DNA of 64,000 bases from Hyphomonadaceae bacterium BL14. GTDB taxonomy: Bacteria; Pseudomonadota; Alphaproteobacteria; Caulobacterales; Maricaulaceae. The notes under the pieces are model-generated. The model made no database searches. It had not been told where the DNA came from and saw only the letters and a list, made by a program, of their open reading frames with translations. The DNA lies in the NCBI GenBank assembly GCA_027627705.1, contig CP091242.1:2906503-2970502 (forward strand). The letters run 5' to 3'. The position numbers were made by a program, and so were the translations under genes. Below, one piece after another: positions 17,910 through 26,653 of this stretch (position 1 is its first letter; the number at the start of each line of letters is the position of its first letter).

Positions 17910-18724
17910 CCACGCTGGCTGCCGAAGCGCATGACGCCGCCCGCGCGCCGCGCCGGGCCGGACCGGTGATCGCCATCGCCTCGGGCAAGGGCGGGGTGGG
18001 CAAGACCGCGCTGACGCTGGCGCTGGCGCGGGCGTTCTCCCAACGCAAGGCGCGCACGCTGGTGGTCGACGCGGATCTGGGCATGGCCAATATCGACGTG
18101 CAGCTGGGACTGAACCCGCCCGGTGACCTTGGCGCCGTGGTGGCCGGACGCCTGACGCTGGCCGAGGCGGTCGCCCCGGCCTGTGGCGGATCGCACAAGG
18201 CTGGCGGGTTTGATGTCATCGCCGGGCCGTCCGGGTCGGCCTCCCTGGCCGGGCTCGATATCGGTGCCGTGGGACGTCTGGCGGCGGGGCTGGCCGCGGC
18301 GTCCTTGGGCTATGACCGCACGCTGATCGATCTGGCTGCCGGTGCGGAGCGGGCCAATATCCGCCTCGCTGTCGCCGCCGATGATGTGCTGGTGGTCATC
18401 AATGACGAGCCCACATCGCTCACCGACGCCTATGCGTTTGTGAAAACCCTGCGCATGCGGGACGAGGGCGCGTCGCCCTTCGTGGTGGTCAACAACGCGC
18501 CCGACAAGGTGGCGGCGCAAGGTGCCTACGCCATGTTTGCCCGGACCTGCGAGAGCTTTCTGGGCTTCCGCCCGCTGCTGGCCGGGATCATCCGGCGTGA
18601 TCCCCACGTGGCAAGCGCCATCCGTGCCCAGACCGCGCTGGACCAGCGCTTTCCCGGCACCGATGCGGCACGTGACGCCAGCGCTCTTGCGCGCGCGCTG
18701 GAGCGTGGCGTCGAGCCGGGATAG
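17906..18724 (+). CDS. flhG: FlhG/FleN-type MinD-like ATPase
   Basis: A 272-residue MinD/ParA-family ATPase with deviant Walker A SGKGGVGKT (residues 27-35), switch I DADLGMANIDVQLG, and a Walker B-like IDLAAGA. It partners FlhF and limits flagellum number. The N-terminus (MTTLAAEAHDAARAPRRAGP) lacks the DQAxxLR activator helix that stimulates FlhF in species where this was studied. The ATG overlaps the flhF TGA, so the pair is probably translated together. No clear terminator follows before the unknown gene at 18753. Confidence 0.88.
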   Translation: MTTLAAEAHDAARAPRRAGPVIAIASGKGGVGKTALTLALARAFSQRKARTLVVDADLGMANIDVQLGLNPPGDLGAVVAGRLTLAEAVAPACGGSHKAGGFDVIAGPSGSASLAGLDIGAVGRLAAGLAAASLGYDRTLIDLAAGAERANIRLAVAADDVLVVINDEPTSLTDAYAFVKTLRMRDEGASPFVVVNNAPDKVAAQGAYAMFARTCESFLGFRPLLAGIIRRDPHVASAIRAQTALDQRFPGTDAARDASALARALERGVEPG

Positions 18725-18752
18725 ACTGACCCCTTAACCTTGAGGGGGCGTC

Positions 18753-19331
18753 ATGATTCGCTGGGGATTCCTGCTGGTGCTCGCTGGTGTGCTGGCCGCG
18801 CCATGCATCACGCCACTTGCCGGCGCGCAGGCGCAGGAAGGCGAGGCCGGGTTCGAGGATCAGGCCGAGGCCTGCCTCGATTTCACCGCCTTCAGCTTCG
18901 ACCTGTTCGAAGCAGGCGCGGTCCTGGCCGCCCCCGCGCTGGAAAACAGAGATGCCCGCGCCGATGCGGCCGTGTTCGCCGACGGGTCCGTGGTGGTCAT
19001 TGCCGCCGATTTCTGCGTGCAGCCTGTCTTCAATGTGACGGCGCGTTTCCCGGCACCCCAGGGCCTGGCCGCAGCGCGTGACCGGCTGGCCTGGCTGTTT
19101 GGGGCAGTGGAGAGTGCGACCGGCTGCAATCCGGGCGGAGATGGTGCCGCCGCTGTGGATGCGGCATCGGCCCTTCTGGGCGCAGGCGGTGATATCGCCC
19201 CGTCCGATGCGCCCTTCCACGAAACCGATGATGGCGCGGTCTATCTGGCGGTGACGCTGGAGGGCGGGCAGGCGCTCGCCAGCCTCATTTGCGAAGATTA
19301 TGCCGGCCAGATCACGGGCGCAGAGGAGTAG
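18753..19331 (+). CDS. Secreted protein of unknown function
   Basis: A 192-residue protein with a signal peptide (WGFLLVLAGVLAA then cleavage near AQAQ). The mature part is acidic and has four Cys (EACLDF, DFCVQP, TGCNPG, LICEDY), which could pair as disulphides in the periplasm. I do not recognise a family. It is 28 bases after flhG with GAGGGGG as ribosome site, so it may be read with the flagellar genes, and is followed after 3 bases by the gene at 19335. Confidence 0.75.
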   Translation: MIRWGFLLVLAGVLAAPCITPLAGAQAQEGEAGFEDQAEACLDFTAFSFDLFEAGAVLAAPALENRDARADAAVFADGSVVVIAADFCVQPVFNVTARFPAPQGLAAARDRLAWLFGAVESATGCNPGGDGAAAVDAASALLGAGGDIAPSDAPFHETDDGAVYLAVTLEGGQALASLICEDYAGQITGAEE

Positions 19332-19334
19332 CTG

Positions 19335-19658
19335 ATGGGCGCGGACCCGTTCACGCTGCTCCTGGCGGGCTTCACCTTTTTTGACGTGTCCTTCATCGCC
19401 ATGGCCTCGATCGTCTCGGCGCTGGTGATGCGGCGCTGGAGCCAGATCACGGGCGCGGCGTTGCTGGCCTACAGCGTGGACGTGGTGCTGCGCTTCGCGC
19501 TGGAATACGCCAGCGCCGGGGACATGCCGGCCAATTTCGCGCTGCAGCTCGCCTTCACCCGCATGGACATGGCCGGGCTTGCCGCCACGCTGCGCCCGTT
19601 TTTGTATTTTGGCGCTATCGCCCTGCTGTTCGGACTGAAGCGGCGCTACACGCGGTAG
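19335..19658 (+). CDS. Small membrane protein of unknown function
   Basis: A 107-residue protein with about three transmembrane segments (LLLAGFTFFDVSFIAMASIV, GAALLAYSVDVVLRFALEYA, LRPFLYFGAIALLFGL) and a basic C-terminus KRRYTR. It is coupled to the upstream secreted protein (stop and start 3 bases apart). No family is recognised; a membrane partner for that secreted protein is a guess from context. Confidence 0.7.
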   Translation: MGADPFTLLLAGFTFFDVSFIAMASIVSALVMRRWSQITGAALLAYSVDVVLRFALEYASAGDMPANFALQLAFTRMDMAGLAATLRPFLYFGAIALLFGLKRRYTR

Positions 19659-19677
19659 CGCCGCTCACCCGTCCCGG

Positions 19678-21444
19678 TCAGGGCCGTGCGGCCACACCCT
19701 CGCGGCGCGGATCGGCGGCACCCTCCAGCGTGCCGTCCTCGAGCATGCGAATGATGTGGATGCCGGAGTTTTCGCCCCGCTCGCCGTCAATCTCGAAGCC
19801 GCGCTGGCGCAGCGCTTCGAGCATGTCCGCATCGAATCCGCGCTCGATATTGATCACATCGCCGCGCGCCACGACATTGGGCAGATCGGCTGCTTCCTGG
19901 GCGCTGAGGCCCCAATCGAGCATGCCAACCAGCGTCTTGGCGGTGTAGGCGATGATCGAATTGCCGCCCGGCGAGCCGGTGGCCAACACAAAACTCCCGT
20001 CCGCATCAAAAACAATGGTGGGCGACATGGACGAGCGTGGCCGCTTGCCCGCTTCCGGCGCGTTGGGATGCAGGCGTCCGGTCTCGTCCCGCGGAACGAA
20101 CGCGAAATCGGTCAGCTGGTTGTTCAAAAGGAACCCGCCTTCGGTCATCCGGTTATTGCCGAAGCCCGATTCCACCGTGGTGGTCATGGAGACCACATTG
20201 CCGAATGTGTCGCGGATGACGAAATGGGTCGTGCCGCGATTGTCCGGCGTGGTGTCGGGCCCGGCCGGCTGCGCGCCCGGCGGCATGCCGTGGGAGATGG
20301 CCGGGATCGCCCGTTCCGGATCGATCAGGCCGCGGCGCGTGGCAAGATAGTCGCGGTCCAGAAGCCCCGCTACCGGCACGTCGGCGAAGTCGGCGTCGCC
20401 CACATACTGGTCCCGGTCGGCATAGGCCAGACGGCTCGCCTCTATGAACAGGTGCCAGCCCTCTGCCGTGTCAGGGCCGTGGGCGCTCATGTCGAAGCCT
20501 TCCAGGATGGTCATGATCGCCCCAACGGCAATGGCACCCGAGGAGGGCGGCGGCGCCGAGCAGACGAGATGGACGCGGTAAGGCGCGCACAACGCCTCGC
20601 GCCGCACCGGCTCGTACCCTGCGAGATCCTCCGGCGTGATCAGGCCGGGCAGGGGCTCTTCCGCGGCCGTGTCGATGATCTGCTGCGCGATCTCGCCAGT
20701 GTAGAAATTGCGCCAGTCCGCCGCCACAGCCGTCAGTGTGGCGGCATAGCCCGGATTGGTGAGCACATGGCCGGCCGGCCACGCATTGCCGTCCGGATCA
20801 TAGAAGTAATCGCGCGACTGTTCGCGTCGGGCCAGAGAGGAGATTTGCCGCACGCGCTGGGCCAGAGATGACAGGCGCGGGGAGACTTCGAACCCGTCTG
20901 TCGCCAGCGTGATGCCGGCGTCGAATCCGTCCGACCAGTCCAGCCGTCCGTGATCGCCATGGGCCATGGCCAGCATGGCGATGGCGCCGGGCACGCCGGT
21001 GGAGCGCCCGCTCTGCCAGGCCTCAAGGAACCCGACCGGTTCGCCGTCCTCGTTCAGCCAATGGTTTTCCGTGACACTCGCCGGCGCGGTTTCGCGCCCG
21101 TCATAGACGATGGTTTCGCCTGTCTGTGCGTCATAGCGCACCATGAAGGCGCCCCCAGCGATGCCGGAGCTTTGCGGCTCGACCAGACCCAGCACGGCTT
21201 GAACCGCAATGGCCGCGTCCACTGCGTCGCCGCCGCGGCGCAGCGCTTCTAGGCCCGCTTCCACGGCGTCGGGATGGGCAGCGGCGACCATGGCGTCGAC
21301 CGGCGCAGCTGCAGGCGCGGCGGCGGGGTCAGGCGCTTGCGCCGTTCCCGGTACGCTGCCGGGCCCGCTTGTGTTCGGGGCACCGCAGGCGGTCAGCCAC
21401 AGAGCCGTGCCGGTAAGGGCGGCGAAGCGGGTCAGGTGACGCAT
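19678..21444 (-). CDS. ggt: Gamma-glutamyltransferase, lipoprotein
   Basis: A 588-residue gamma-glutamyl transpeptidase that cleaves glutathione and transfers the gamma-glutamyl group. The N-terminus has a lipobox (LTAC at about residue 17-20), predicting a lipid-anchored periplasmic enzyme. The precursor self-cleaves before the nucleophilic Thr in NRGTTHFVIRD; other conserved parts are DGRETAP, GVPGAI, NNQLTDF, RPRSSMSPT and TGSPGGNSII. The ATG at 21444 follows AAAGGA; a TTG five codons upstream is less likely. It lies 33 bases after a LysR gene in the same direction, so the two may be co-transcribed. Confidence 0.94.
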   Translation of the reverse strand: MRHLTRFAALTGTALWLTACGAPNTSGPGSVPGTAQAPDPAAAPAAAPVDAMVAAAHPDAVEAGLEALRRGGDAVDAAIAVQAVLGLVEPQSSGIAGGAFMVRYDAQTGETIVYDGRETAPASVTENHWLNEDGEPVGFLEAWQSGRSTGVPGAIAMLAMAHGDHGRLDWSDGFDAGITLATDGFEVSPRLSSLAQRVRQISSLARREQSRDYFYDPDGNAWPAGHVLTNPGYAATLTAVAADWRNFYTGEIAQQIIDTAAEEPLPGLITPEDLAGYEPVRREALCAPYRVHLVCSAPPPSSGAIAVGAIMTILEGFDMSAHGPDTAEGWHLFIEASRLAYADRDQYVGDADFADVPVAGLLDRDYLATRRGLIDPERAIPAISHGMPPGAQPAGPDTTPDNRGTTHFVIRDTFGNVVSMTTTVESGFGNNRMTEGGFLLNNQLTDFAFVPRDETGRLHPNAPEAGKRPRSSMSPTIVFDADGSFVLATGSPGGNSIIAYTAKTLVGMLDWGLSAQEAADLPNVVARGDVINIERGFDADMLEALRQRGFEIDGERGENSGIHIIRMLEDGTLEGAADPRREGVAARP

Positions 21445-21477
21445 GGAAAGTCCTTTCAACGCATTGGGAAGTCGGGT

Positions 21478-22422
21478 CTAGACGCCGGCGGCCTCGAAAG
21501 GCTCGGCAAGGTCTTTCAGGGTATCGATGATGCCCCGTGCCGCGCGCGGAACGGGGCGGGTCTCAGGAGACAGGATATAATATCCCCAGTCCAGCGCCGT
21601 CACACCGTCGGCCACCAGGCTGATCAGTTCGCCGCGCGCGACCGCGCCATCGGCCAGGCTGCGGCGCACCAGAGCGGCACCGCGCCCCGCAACGGCTGCG
21701 GCAACGACATGTTCCGGGCGCGCATAATGATCCCCGGCGGCCAGATCGGTCCGAGCCAGGCGCCGGCGCTCCAGCCATGTGCGCCAGTCGGGCTGCGCGG
21801 GATCGCGCCCCGGGCTCATATCGTGGATCAGGGGCAGGGCCGTCAGCGCCGCGCGCCAGTCTCCGCCAAAGGGTGCCAGCAGGTCCGGCGAGGCTGCTGG
21901 CGCCACGCTTTCGGTCATCACCCGGACGACCCGGTAGCCGGGCCAGGGGCCGGGCCCATAGCGGATATCCAGATCCAGCCGGAACCGGTCGAGGTCTTCG
22001 GGTGCCGGGTCGGCAATCAGGTCAATCTCCACACCGGTCAGGCGCGGCGCCAGCCATGAAGCGGCCAGAGCTCCCGGCGCGCCCAGACGCACGCGGGCGC
22101 TGACGCCGGATTCCTGGCGCAACAGGCGGCTGGCTTCAGAGAGACGGGCGAAGGCTTCGTTCAGCGCAGGGGCCGCCCCGGCGGCGCCCACGGTCAGCGA
22201 CACGCCCCGGCCCTGACGTTCCAGCAAGCGCACTTTCAGGACATCTTCCAGGAGACGGATTTGCTGGGACACCGCGCCGGGCGTCACACCCAGCTCCCTC
22301 GCAGCTGCAGCAACACTGCCGCGCCGAGCGACCGCTTCAAACGCCCGCAGCGCATTCAGCGGCAGCAAGGGCTCGGCGGGCCGGGCACCCGGCTCAATGT
22401 TTAGCAAATCTGCCGGTCCCAT
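21478..22422 (-). CDS. LysR-family transcriptional regulator (GcvA-like)
   Basis: A 314-residue regulator with a N-terminal winged helix (LPLNALRAFEAVARRGSVAA, then ELGVTPGAVSQQIRLLED) typical of the GcvA/AmpR branch, and a substrate-binding domain from about residue 110. Regulators of this branch often act on the adjacent gene, so ggt or the divergent TonB receptor at 22744 are possible targets. The effector is unknown. ATG 22422 has AAGGAAG upstream. Confidence 0.88.
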   Translation of the reverse strand: MGPADLLNIEPGARPAEPLLPLNALRAFEAVARRGSVAAAARELGVTPGAVSQQIRLLEDVLKVRLLERQGRGVSLTVGAAGAAPALNEAFARLSEASRLLRQESGVSARVRLGAPGALAASWLAPRLTGVEIDLIADPAPEDLDRFRLDLDIRYGPGPWPGYRVVRVMTESVAPAASPDLLAPFGGDWRAALTALPLIHDMSPGRDPAQPDWRTWLERRRLARTDLAAGDHYARPEHVVAAAVAGRGAALVRRSLADGAVARGELISLVADGVTALDWGYYILSPETRPVPRAARGIIDTLKDLAEPFEAAGV

Positions 22423-22743
22423 CAGAGGGTCTTCCTTGCCTGCATGACGAATGTTCAGTTTTAACGGCGCTCACACTGGCCGGCAAGCGCAAGCCGTTCG
22501 GCGTTGCCTTACGCGGGGTCGGGTTTTTGGGAGAAAAGCTAAGCTATGCTGTGTTGACCCCATCCTGCTGAGGCAGTGTCGCGATTCTGCCACACCCGTC
22601 ACAAAAGCGACGAAATCATTAACGCCAAGGGCTGGATTCTCCAGATCGACGGCACAATGTACGAACAACTTAGCAGCCGCACAAAGCGCCCCCTCGTCCA
22701 GCGGGAGCGCCGCGCGGCCTCATCCAGGGGAGCTCCTGACACC
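22423..22743. other. Intergenic region between lysR and TonB receptor (321 bp)
   Basis: This is the divergent control region of the LysR gene and the receptor at 22744. An open frame continues upstream of the receptor start but has no family features. I see no clear operator or terminator, only a GGGGAG ribosome site about 11 bases before 22744. Confidence 0.5.
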
Positions 22744-25161
22744 ATGCGCATCAGACAATCCACGTTCTTCCTCGCGGGCGTTTCGCTCGCCGTCCTCGCT
22801 GCCGGCGCTGCCGCAGCGCAGGATGCAGCCCCGCGTGCATCAGGCGATGTCGTCATCGTCACCGGCACGCGCACCGAAGGGCGCACCGTCACCCAGTCGC
22901 TGGCCCCGGTCGATGTTATCTCCGCCGATGATCTCGGTGCCCACGGCACGACCGAGCTGAACCAGGCGCTGTCCTATTCGCTGCCGTCGTTCAACTTCCC
23001 GCTTCCGGCGATTTCCGACGGCACCGACTCGGTCCGCCCGGCCCAGCTGCGTGGCCTGGCACCGGACCAGACCCTCATGCTGGTCAATGGCAAGCGCCGC
23101 CATGTCAGCGCGCTTTTGAACCTCAATACGGTGGGACGCGGCGCAGCAGCGGTTGATCTGAACACCATCCCGACCTCGGCCATTGGCGCGGTGGAAGTGC
23201 TGCGTGACGGTGCGTCGGCACAATACGGCTCGGATGCCATCGCCGGCGTGATCAACGTGCGCCTGCGCGAAGCGCGTGAAGGTGGTGCGGTCACGGTGAC
23301 CTATGGCGAGCACGCCACGGATGTCGACCTTCCACGTTCCAGCCGCAATGTGCGTGATGGCGAGACCCTGACCGTGTCCGGCTGGGCCGGGTTCGGACTG
23401 GGCGAGAATGGCTTCCTGACAGTGTCGGCCGAGTATCGCGACCGTCAGCGCACCAATCGCGCTGATGTTGACACGATCAATAACTACAATCTGATCGGTG
23501 GTGCGCCGGATCCGCGCGAGCTGACATTTGACCGCCTCAACTGGAATCACGGCAATGGTGATGTGCGCGATATCAGCGTGCTGGCCAATGCCGGCATCCC
23601 GCTGGGCAATGGGGCCGAGCTTTATGGCTTCGCCAGCTATCAGGACCGCGAGGCGCGCTCGTTCGGTTTCTATCGCCGGGCACGTGATGCACGCAATGTC
23701 GCGTCCATCTATCCCGATGGCTTCCTGCCGGAAATTCACCCCGACGTGACCGACCTGTCCGTCGGTGGTGGCGTGCGCGGTGATGCCGGCGCAGTGGCGT
23801 ATGATTTCAGCGTTGTGCACGGCCGCAACACGGTTGATTTCAACATCCGCAACACGCTGAACCGCTCATTGGGCGCTGCCAGCCCGACCGAGTTTTTCGC
23901 CGGGCAGCTGCAGTTCACCCAGACCGTGGTCAATGCCGACTTCGTGCAGCCGGTGGTGATCGATGGCCTCGCCAGCCCGCTCAACGTCGCCTACGGCGTT
24001 GAATACCGCCGCGAGAATTTCGAGATCGGTGCCGGCGAGCCCGGCTCCTATTTCGGCGTTCCCGGACTGGCTGCCGGCAGCCAGGTGTTCCCGGGCTTCC
24101 AGCCTCAGAACGCAGTGGATGAAAGCCGCGATTCCTGGGGCGGCTATGTCGATCTCGAAGCCGACATCACTGATCGCCTGACGGTTTCGGGCGCGCTGCG
24201 CTACGAGAATTATTCCGACTTCGGTGATACGCTCAACGCCAAGATCGCGGGCCGCTTCGACTTCACCGACAACGTTGCGCTGCGCGGCTCGATCAGCACC
24301 GGCTTCCGCGCGCCGTCGCTGCACCAGAGCCACTACACCGCCACGTCCACGGTGTTCATCAACAACGTGGCCACAGAGACCGGCACGTTCGCGGTGGACA
24401 GCCCGATCGCCCGCGCACTGGGCTCGCAGGATCTGGAGCCGGAAACCTCGATCAACTATTCGCTGGGCGCAGTGTTCCAGAATGGCGGCTTTGTTCTGAC
24501 CATTGACGGCTATCGCATCGAGATCGACGACCGCATCCTGCTGTCAGAGAACCTCAACCAGGCCAATGTGGTGGCGCTGCTTCCCGCTGGCGTCGGCGCG
24601 GCGCGCTTCTTCCTGAACGCGGCTGACTCGGTCACTACGGGTCTGGACATCGTCGCCAACTACTCGTGGGATGCCGGCAATATCGGCAGCTTCCGTGCCA
24701 CCGCGGCCGCCAACTTCACCGACACCGAGCTCAGCAATATCCAGTCGACCGGTGTGCTGTCGGCTCTGACCCCGCCGCCGACCCTGTTTGCGAGGGTCAA
24801 TATCGGGCGTCAGGAAACCGGCTCGCCGAGCGACAAATACATCTTCGGCCTCGACTGGAACCGGGAGAATCTGGGCGGCCTGATCCGCGCCACCCGTTTT
24901 GGTGATGTGCAGGTCCTGTCCAACAACCCGGCGCTGGACTGGACCATCGAGCCGCAATGGGTCGTGGATATCGAGGGCTCGGTTCAGCTGCTGGAAAACA
25001 CGCGGTTCGCGCTCGGCGCCAACAATGTGTTCGACAGCTATCCCACCCAGAACCCGACCTTTAACGCGGCCACGGGCGCAACGCCGTTCATCTTCAATGC
25101 GTTCTCCCCCGCAGGCTTCAATGGCCGCTATGTCTATGGCCGCGTGAGCGTGTCCTGGTAA
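22744..25161 (+). CDS. TonB-dependent outer-membrane receptor
   Basis: An 805-residue receptor with signal peptide (FFLAGVSLAVLAAGAAAAQD), a TonB-box-like DVVIVTGTR at residue 37, a plug domain (QLRGLAPDQTLMLVNGKRRH, IPTSAIGAVEVLRDGASAQY, GSDAIAGVINVRL) and a 22-strand barrel ending in the aromatic-rich GRYVYGRVSVSW. Such receptors import iron complexes, cobalamin, sugars or other substrates. The ATG at 22744 begins the signal peptide and is preceded by GGGGAG; upstream codons are not supported. The ligand is unknown; the neighbouring LysR may link it to a nutrient signal. Confidence 0.92.
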   Translation: MRIRQSTFFLAGVSLAVLAAGAAAAQDAAPRASGDVVIVTGTRTEGRTVTQSLAPVDVISADDLGAHGTTELNQALSYSLPSFNFPLPAISDGTDSVRPAQLRGLAPDQTLMLVNGKRRHVSALLNLNTVGRGAAAVDLNTIPTSAIGAVEVLRDGASAQYGSDAIAGVINVRLREAREGGAVTVTYGEHATDVDLPRSSRNVRDGETLTVSGWAGFGLGENGFLTVSAEYRDRQRTNRADVDTINNYNLIGGAPDPRELTFDRLNWNHGNGDVRDISVLANAGIPLGNGAELYGFASYQDREARSFGFYRRARDARNVASIYPDGFLPEIHPDVTDLSVGGGVRGDAGAVAYDFSVVHGRNTVDFNIRNTLNRSLGAASPTEFFAGQLQFTQTVVNADFVQPVVIDGLASPLNVAYGVEYRRENFEIGAGEPGSYFGVPGLAAGSQVFPGFQPQNAVDESRDSWGGYVDLEADITDRLTVSGALRYENYSDFGDTLNAKIAGRFDFTDNVALRGSISTGFRAPSLHQSHYTATSTVFINNVATETGTFAVDSPIARALGSQDLEPETSINYSLGAVFQNGGFVLTIDGYRIEIDDRILLSENLNQANVVALLPAGVGAARFFLNAADSVTTGLDIVANYSWDAGNIGSFRATAAANFTDTELSNIQSTGVLSALTPPPTLFARVNIGRQETGSPSDKYIFGLDWNRENLGGLIRATRFGDVQVLSNNPALDWTIEPQWVVDIEGSVQLLENTRFALGANNVFDSYPTQNPTFNAATGATPFIFNAFSPAGFNGRYVYGRVSVSW

Positions 25162-25203
25162 TCGTATAGCGGTCCGCCTACCGGAACCGCGCCAGACGAA
25201 CCG

Positions 25204-25240
25204 CCCCCGCCCGGACCCCGTCCGGGCGGGGGTTGTCTTT
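25204..25240 (+). terminator. Rho-independent terminator after TonB receptor
   Basis: A perfect 13-bp stem (CCCCCGCCCGGAC / GTCCGGGCGGGGG) with a CCC loop is followed by TTGTCTTTT. Confidence 0.88.
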
Positions 25241-25281
25241 TGGGGCTGCCCGGCCCCGTGCGAACCGGGTAAGGGGCGGTC

Positions 25282-26598
25282 ATGAGCGAACATCACCTCA
25301 CCCGCCGCGCCCTGTTTGCGCGCACCCTGCCAATCATGGGCGCCAATGTGGCTGCGCCCCTGGTGGGCCTCATTGATCTGGCGGTCATCGGCAATACCGG
25401 CGAGACCGCCGCCATCGCGGCGGTGGCGCTCGGCACGCTTGTGTTCAACATGCTCTACTGGTCGCTGGGCTTCCTGCGCATGGGCGCGACGGCGCTGGCG
25501 GCGCAGGCAGATGGTGCAGGCCAGCCCGGTGCCGGGCGGGCAGTGCTCTACCGCGCGCTCATTCTCGCGGCCAGCTTCGGGGTAATCTTCATTCTGGCCC
25601 AATGGCCGCTGCGCGAAGCGGCGCTCGCCCTGTTCAGCGCCGGGCCGGACGTGGCCGCCGACTCGCGCGCCTATATCGATGCGCGCATCTGGGGTGCCCC
25701 TGCCGCTCTGGCGGGGTTCGCCATCTATGGCTGGCTGATCGGGCTGGGCCTGACCGGCCGGGCGCTGGTGCTGCAAATTGCGCTCAATCTCGCCAATGCG
25801 GGCCTGTCGCTCTGGTTCGTGTTCGGGCTGGACTGGGGTGTGGCAGGTGTGGCGGGGGCCAGCGCGCTGGCGCAATGGCTGCATCTGGGCCTGGCGGCGG
25901 TGGTGATCGCGGGCGTTTTGCGCGCGCGTGGCCGCGCGGCACCCGAGCGCGTGTTTGACCGGCAGGGTCTGATGCGCCTTTTTGCGGTCAATCGTGATCT
26001 GTTCGTGCGCACGCTGGCGCTGCTGGCGGGGTTCTACTGGTTCAACGAGGCCAGTCTGCGCGAGGGCGCCCATGTGCTGGCGGGCAATGCGATCCTCTTG
26101 CAATTCATCGCCATCAGCGCCTTCGTGCTGGACGCCTTCGCCCATGTGGCCGAGGCGGAAACCGGCCGCGCTGCCGGGGCCCGCGACTGGGAGCGGCTGA
26201 AACGCGCCTTCCGCCTGACCAGCGAGATGGCACTGGGCGGCGCGCTGTTGTTAACCGGAACATTTCTGGTGTTCGGGGAAGCGTTCATCCTGGCCATGAC
26301 CACCGATCCGGCGGCGCGGGAAGCCGCGCTGGGCGCTCTGGTCTTCTGCGCGCTGGTGCCGCTCCTGGGCGCGCCCAGCTGGCAGCTGGACGGGCTGATG
26401 ATCGGCACCACGCGCGGCACGCTGATGCGCAATGCCATGATCGCCGCTCTGGTGATCTATCTGGCGCTGGACCTGACCCTGCGCCCCGCCTTCGGCGTGA
26501 CGGGGCTGTGGCTGGCGTTTCTGGGCTATTACATCGCGCGGGCGGGCACGCTGGCGGTGGGCCTGCCGGGGCTGAAGCGGGCGATGACAGACTCCTGA
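25282..26598 (+). CDS. MATE-family efflux transporter (DinF-like)
   Basis: A 438-residue inner-membrane protein with about 12 transmembrane helices in two MATE halves. Recognisable parts are LPIMGANVAAPLVGLIDLAV, GFLRMGATALAAQADGAG and the second-half equivalent around NEASLREGAHVLAGNAIL. MATE carriers export drugs or metabolites using Na+ or H+. The DinF branch fits the length and the GxLRMGxTALxAQ pattern. It lies alone between a terminator upstream and a palindromic repeat downstream. Confidence 0.92.
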   Translation: MSEHHLTRRALFARTLPIMGANVAAPLVGLIDLAVIGNTGETAAIAAVALGTLVFNMLYWSLGFLRMGATALAAQADGAGQPGAGRAVLYRALILAASFGVIFILAQWPLREAALALFSAGPDVAADSRAYIDARIWGAPAALAGFAIYGWLIGLGLTGRALVLQIALNLANAGLSLWFVFGLDWGVAGVAGASALAQWLHLGLAAVVIAGVLRARGRAAPERVFDRQGLMRLFAVNRDLFVRTLALLAGFYWFNEASLREGAHVLAGNAILLQFIAISAFVLDAFAHVAEAETGRAAGARDWERLKRAFRLTSEMALGGALLLTGTFLVFGEAFILAMTTDPAAREAALGALVFCALVPLLGAPSWQLDGLMIGTTRGTLMRNAMIAALVIYLALDLTLRPAFGVTGLWLAFLGYYIARAGTLAVGLPGLKRAMTDS

Positions 26599-26604
26599 TT
26601 TATC

Positions 26605-26649
26605 GCATTTTCGAACCGCGAAACCGGTGTCCACTTTCGCTGAAAATGC
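26605..26649. repeat. Extragenic palindromic element (rhizobial-type REP)
   Basis: The 45-bp element begins GCATTTTC and ends GAAAATGC and carries CGCGAAACCGGTGTCCACTT in the middle. This resembles the dispersed palindromic unit found in many alphaproteobacteria. It sits between the convergent ends of the MATE gene and the S49 peptidase gene, where it could also act as a terminator. Confidence 0.6.
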
Positions 26650-26653
26650 TTCT

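Noticed and set aside
24544..26145. A 533-codon minus-strand open frame
   Set aside because: Antisense to the TonB receptor and MATE genes; composition typical of shadow frames in GC-rich DNA.
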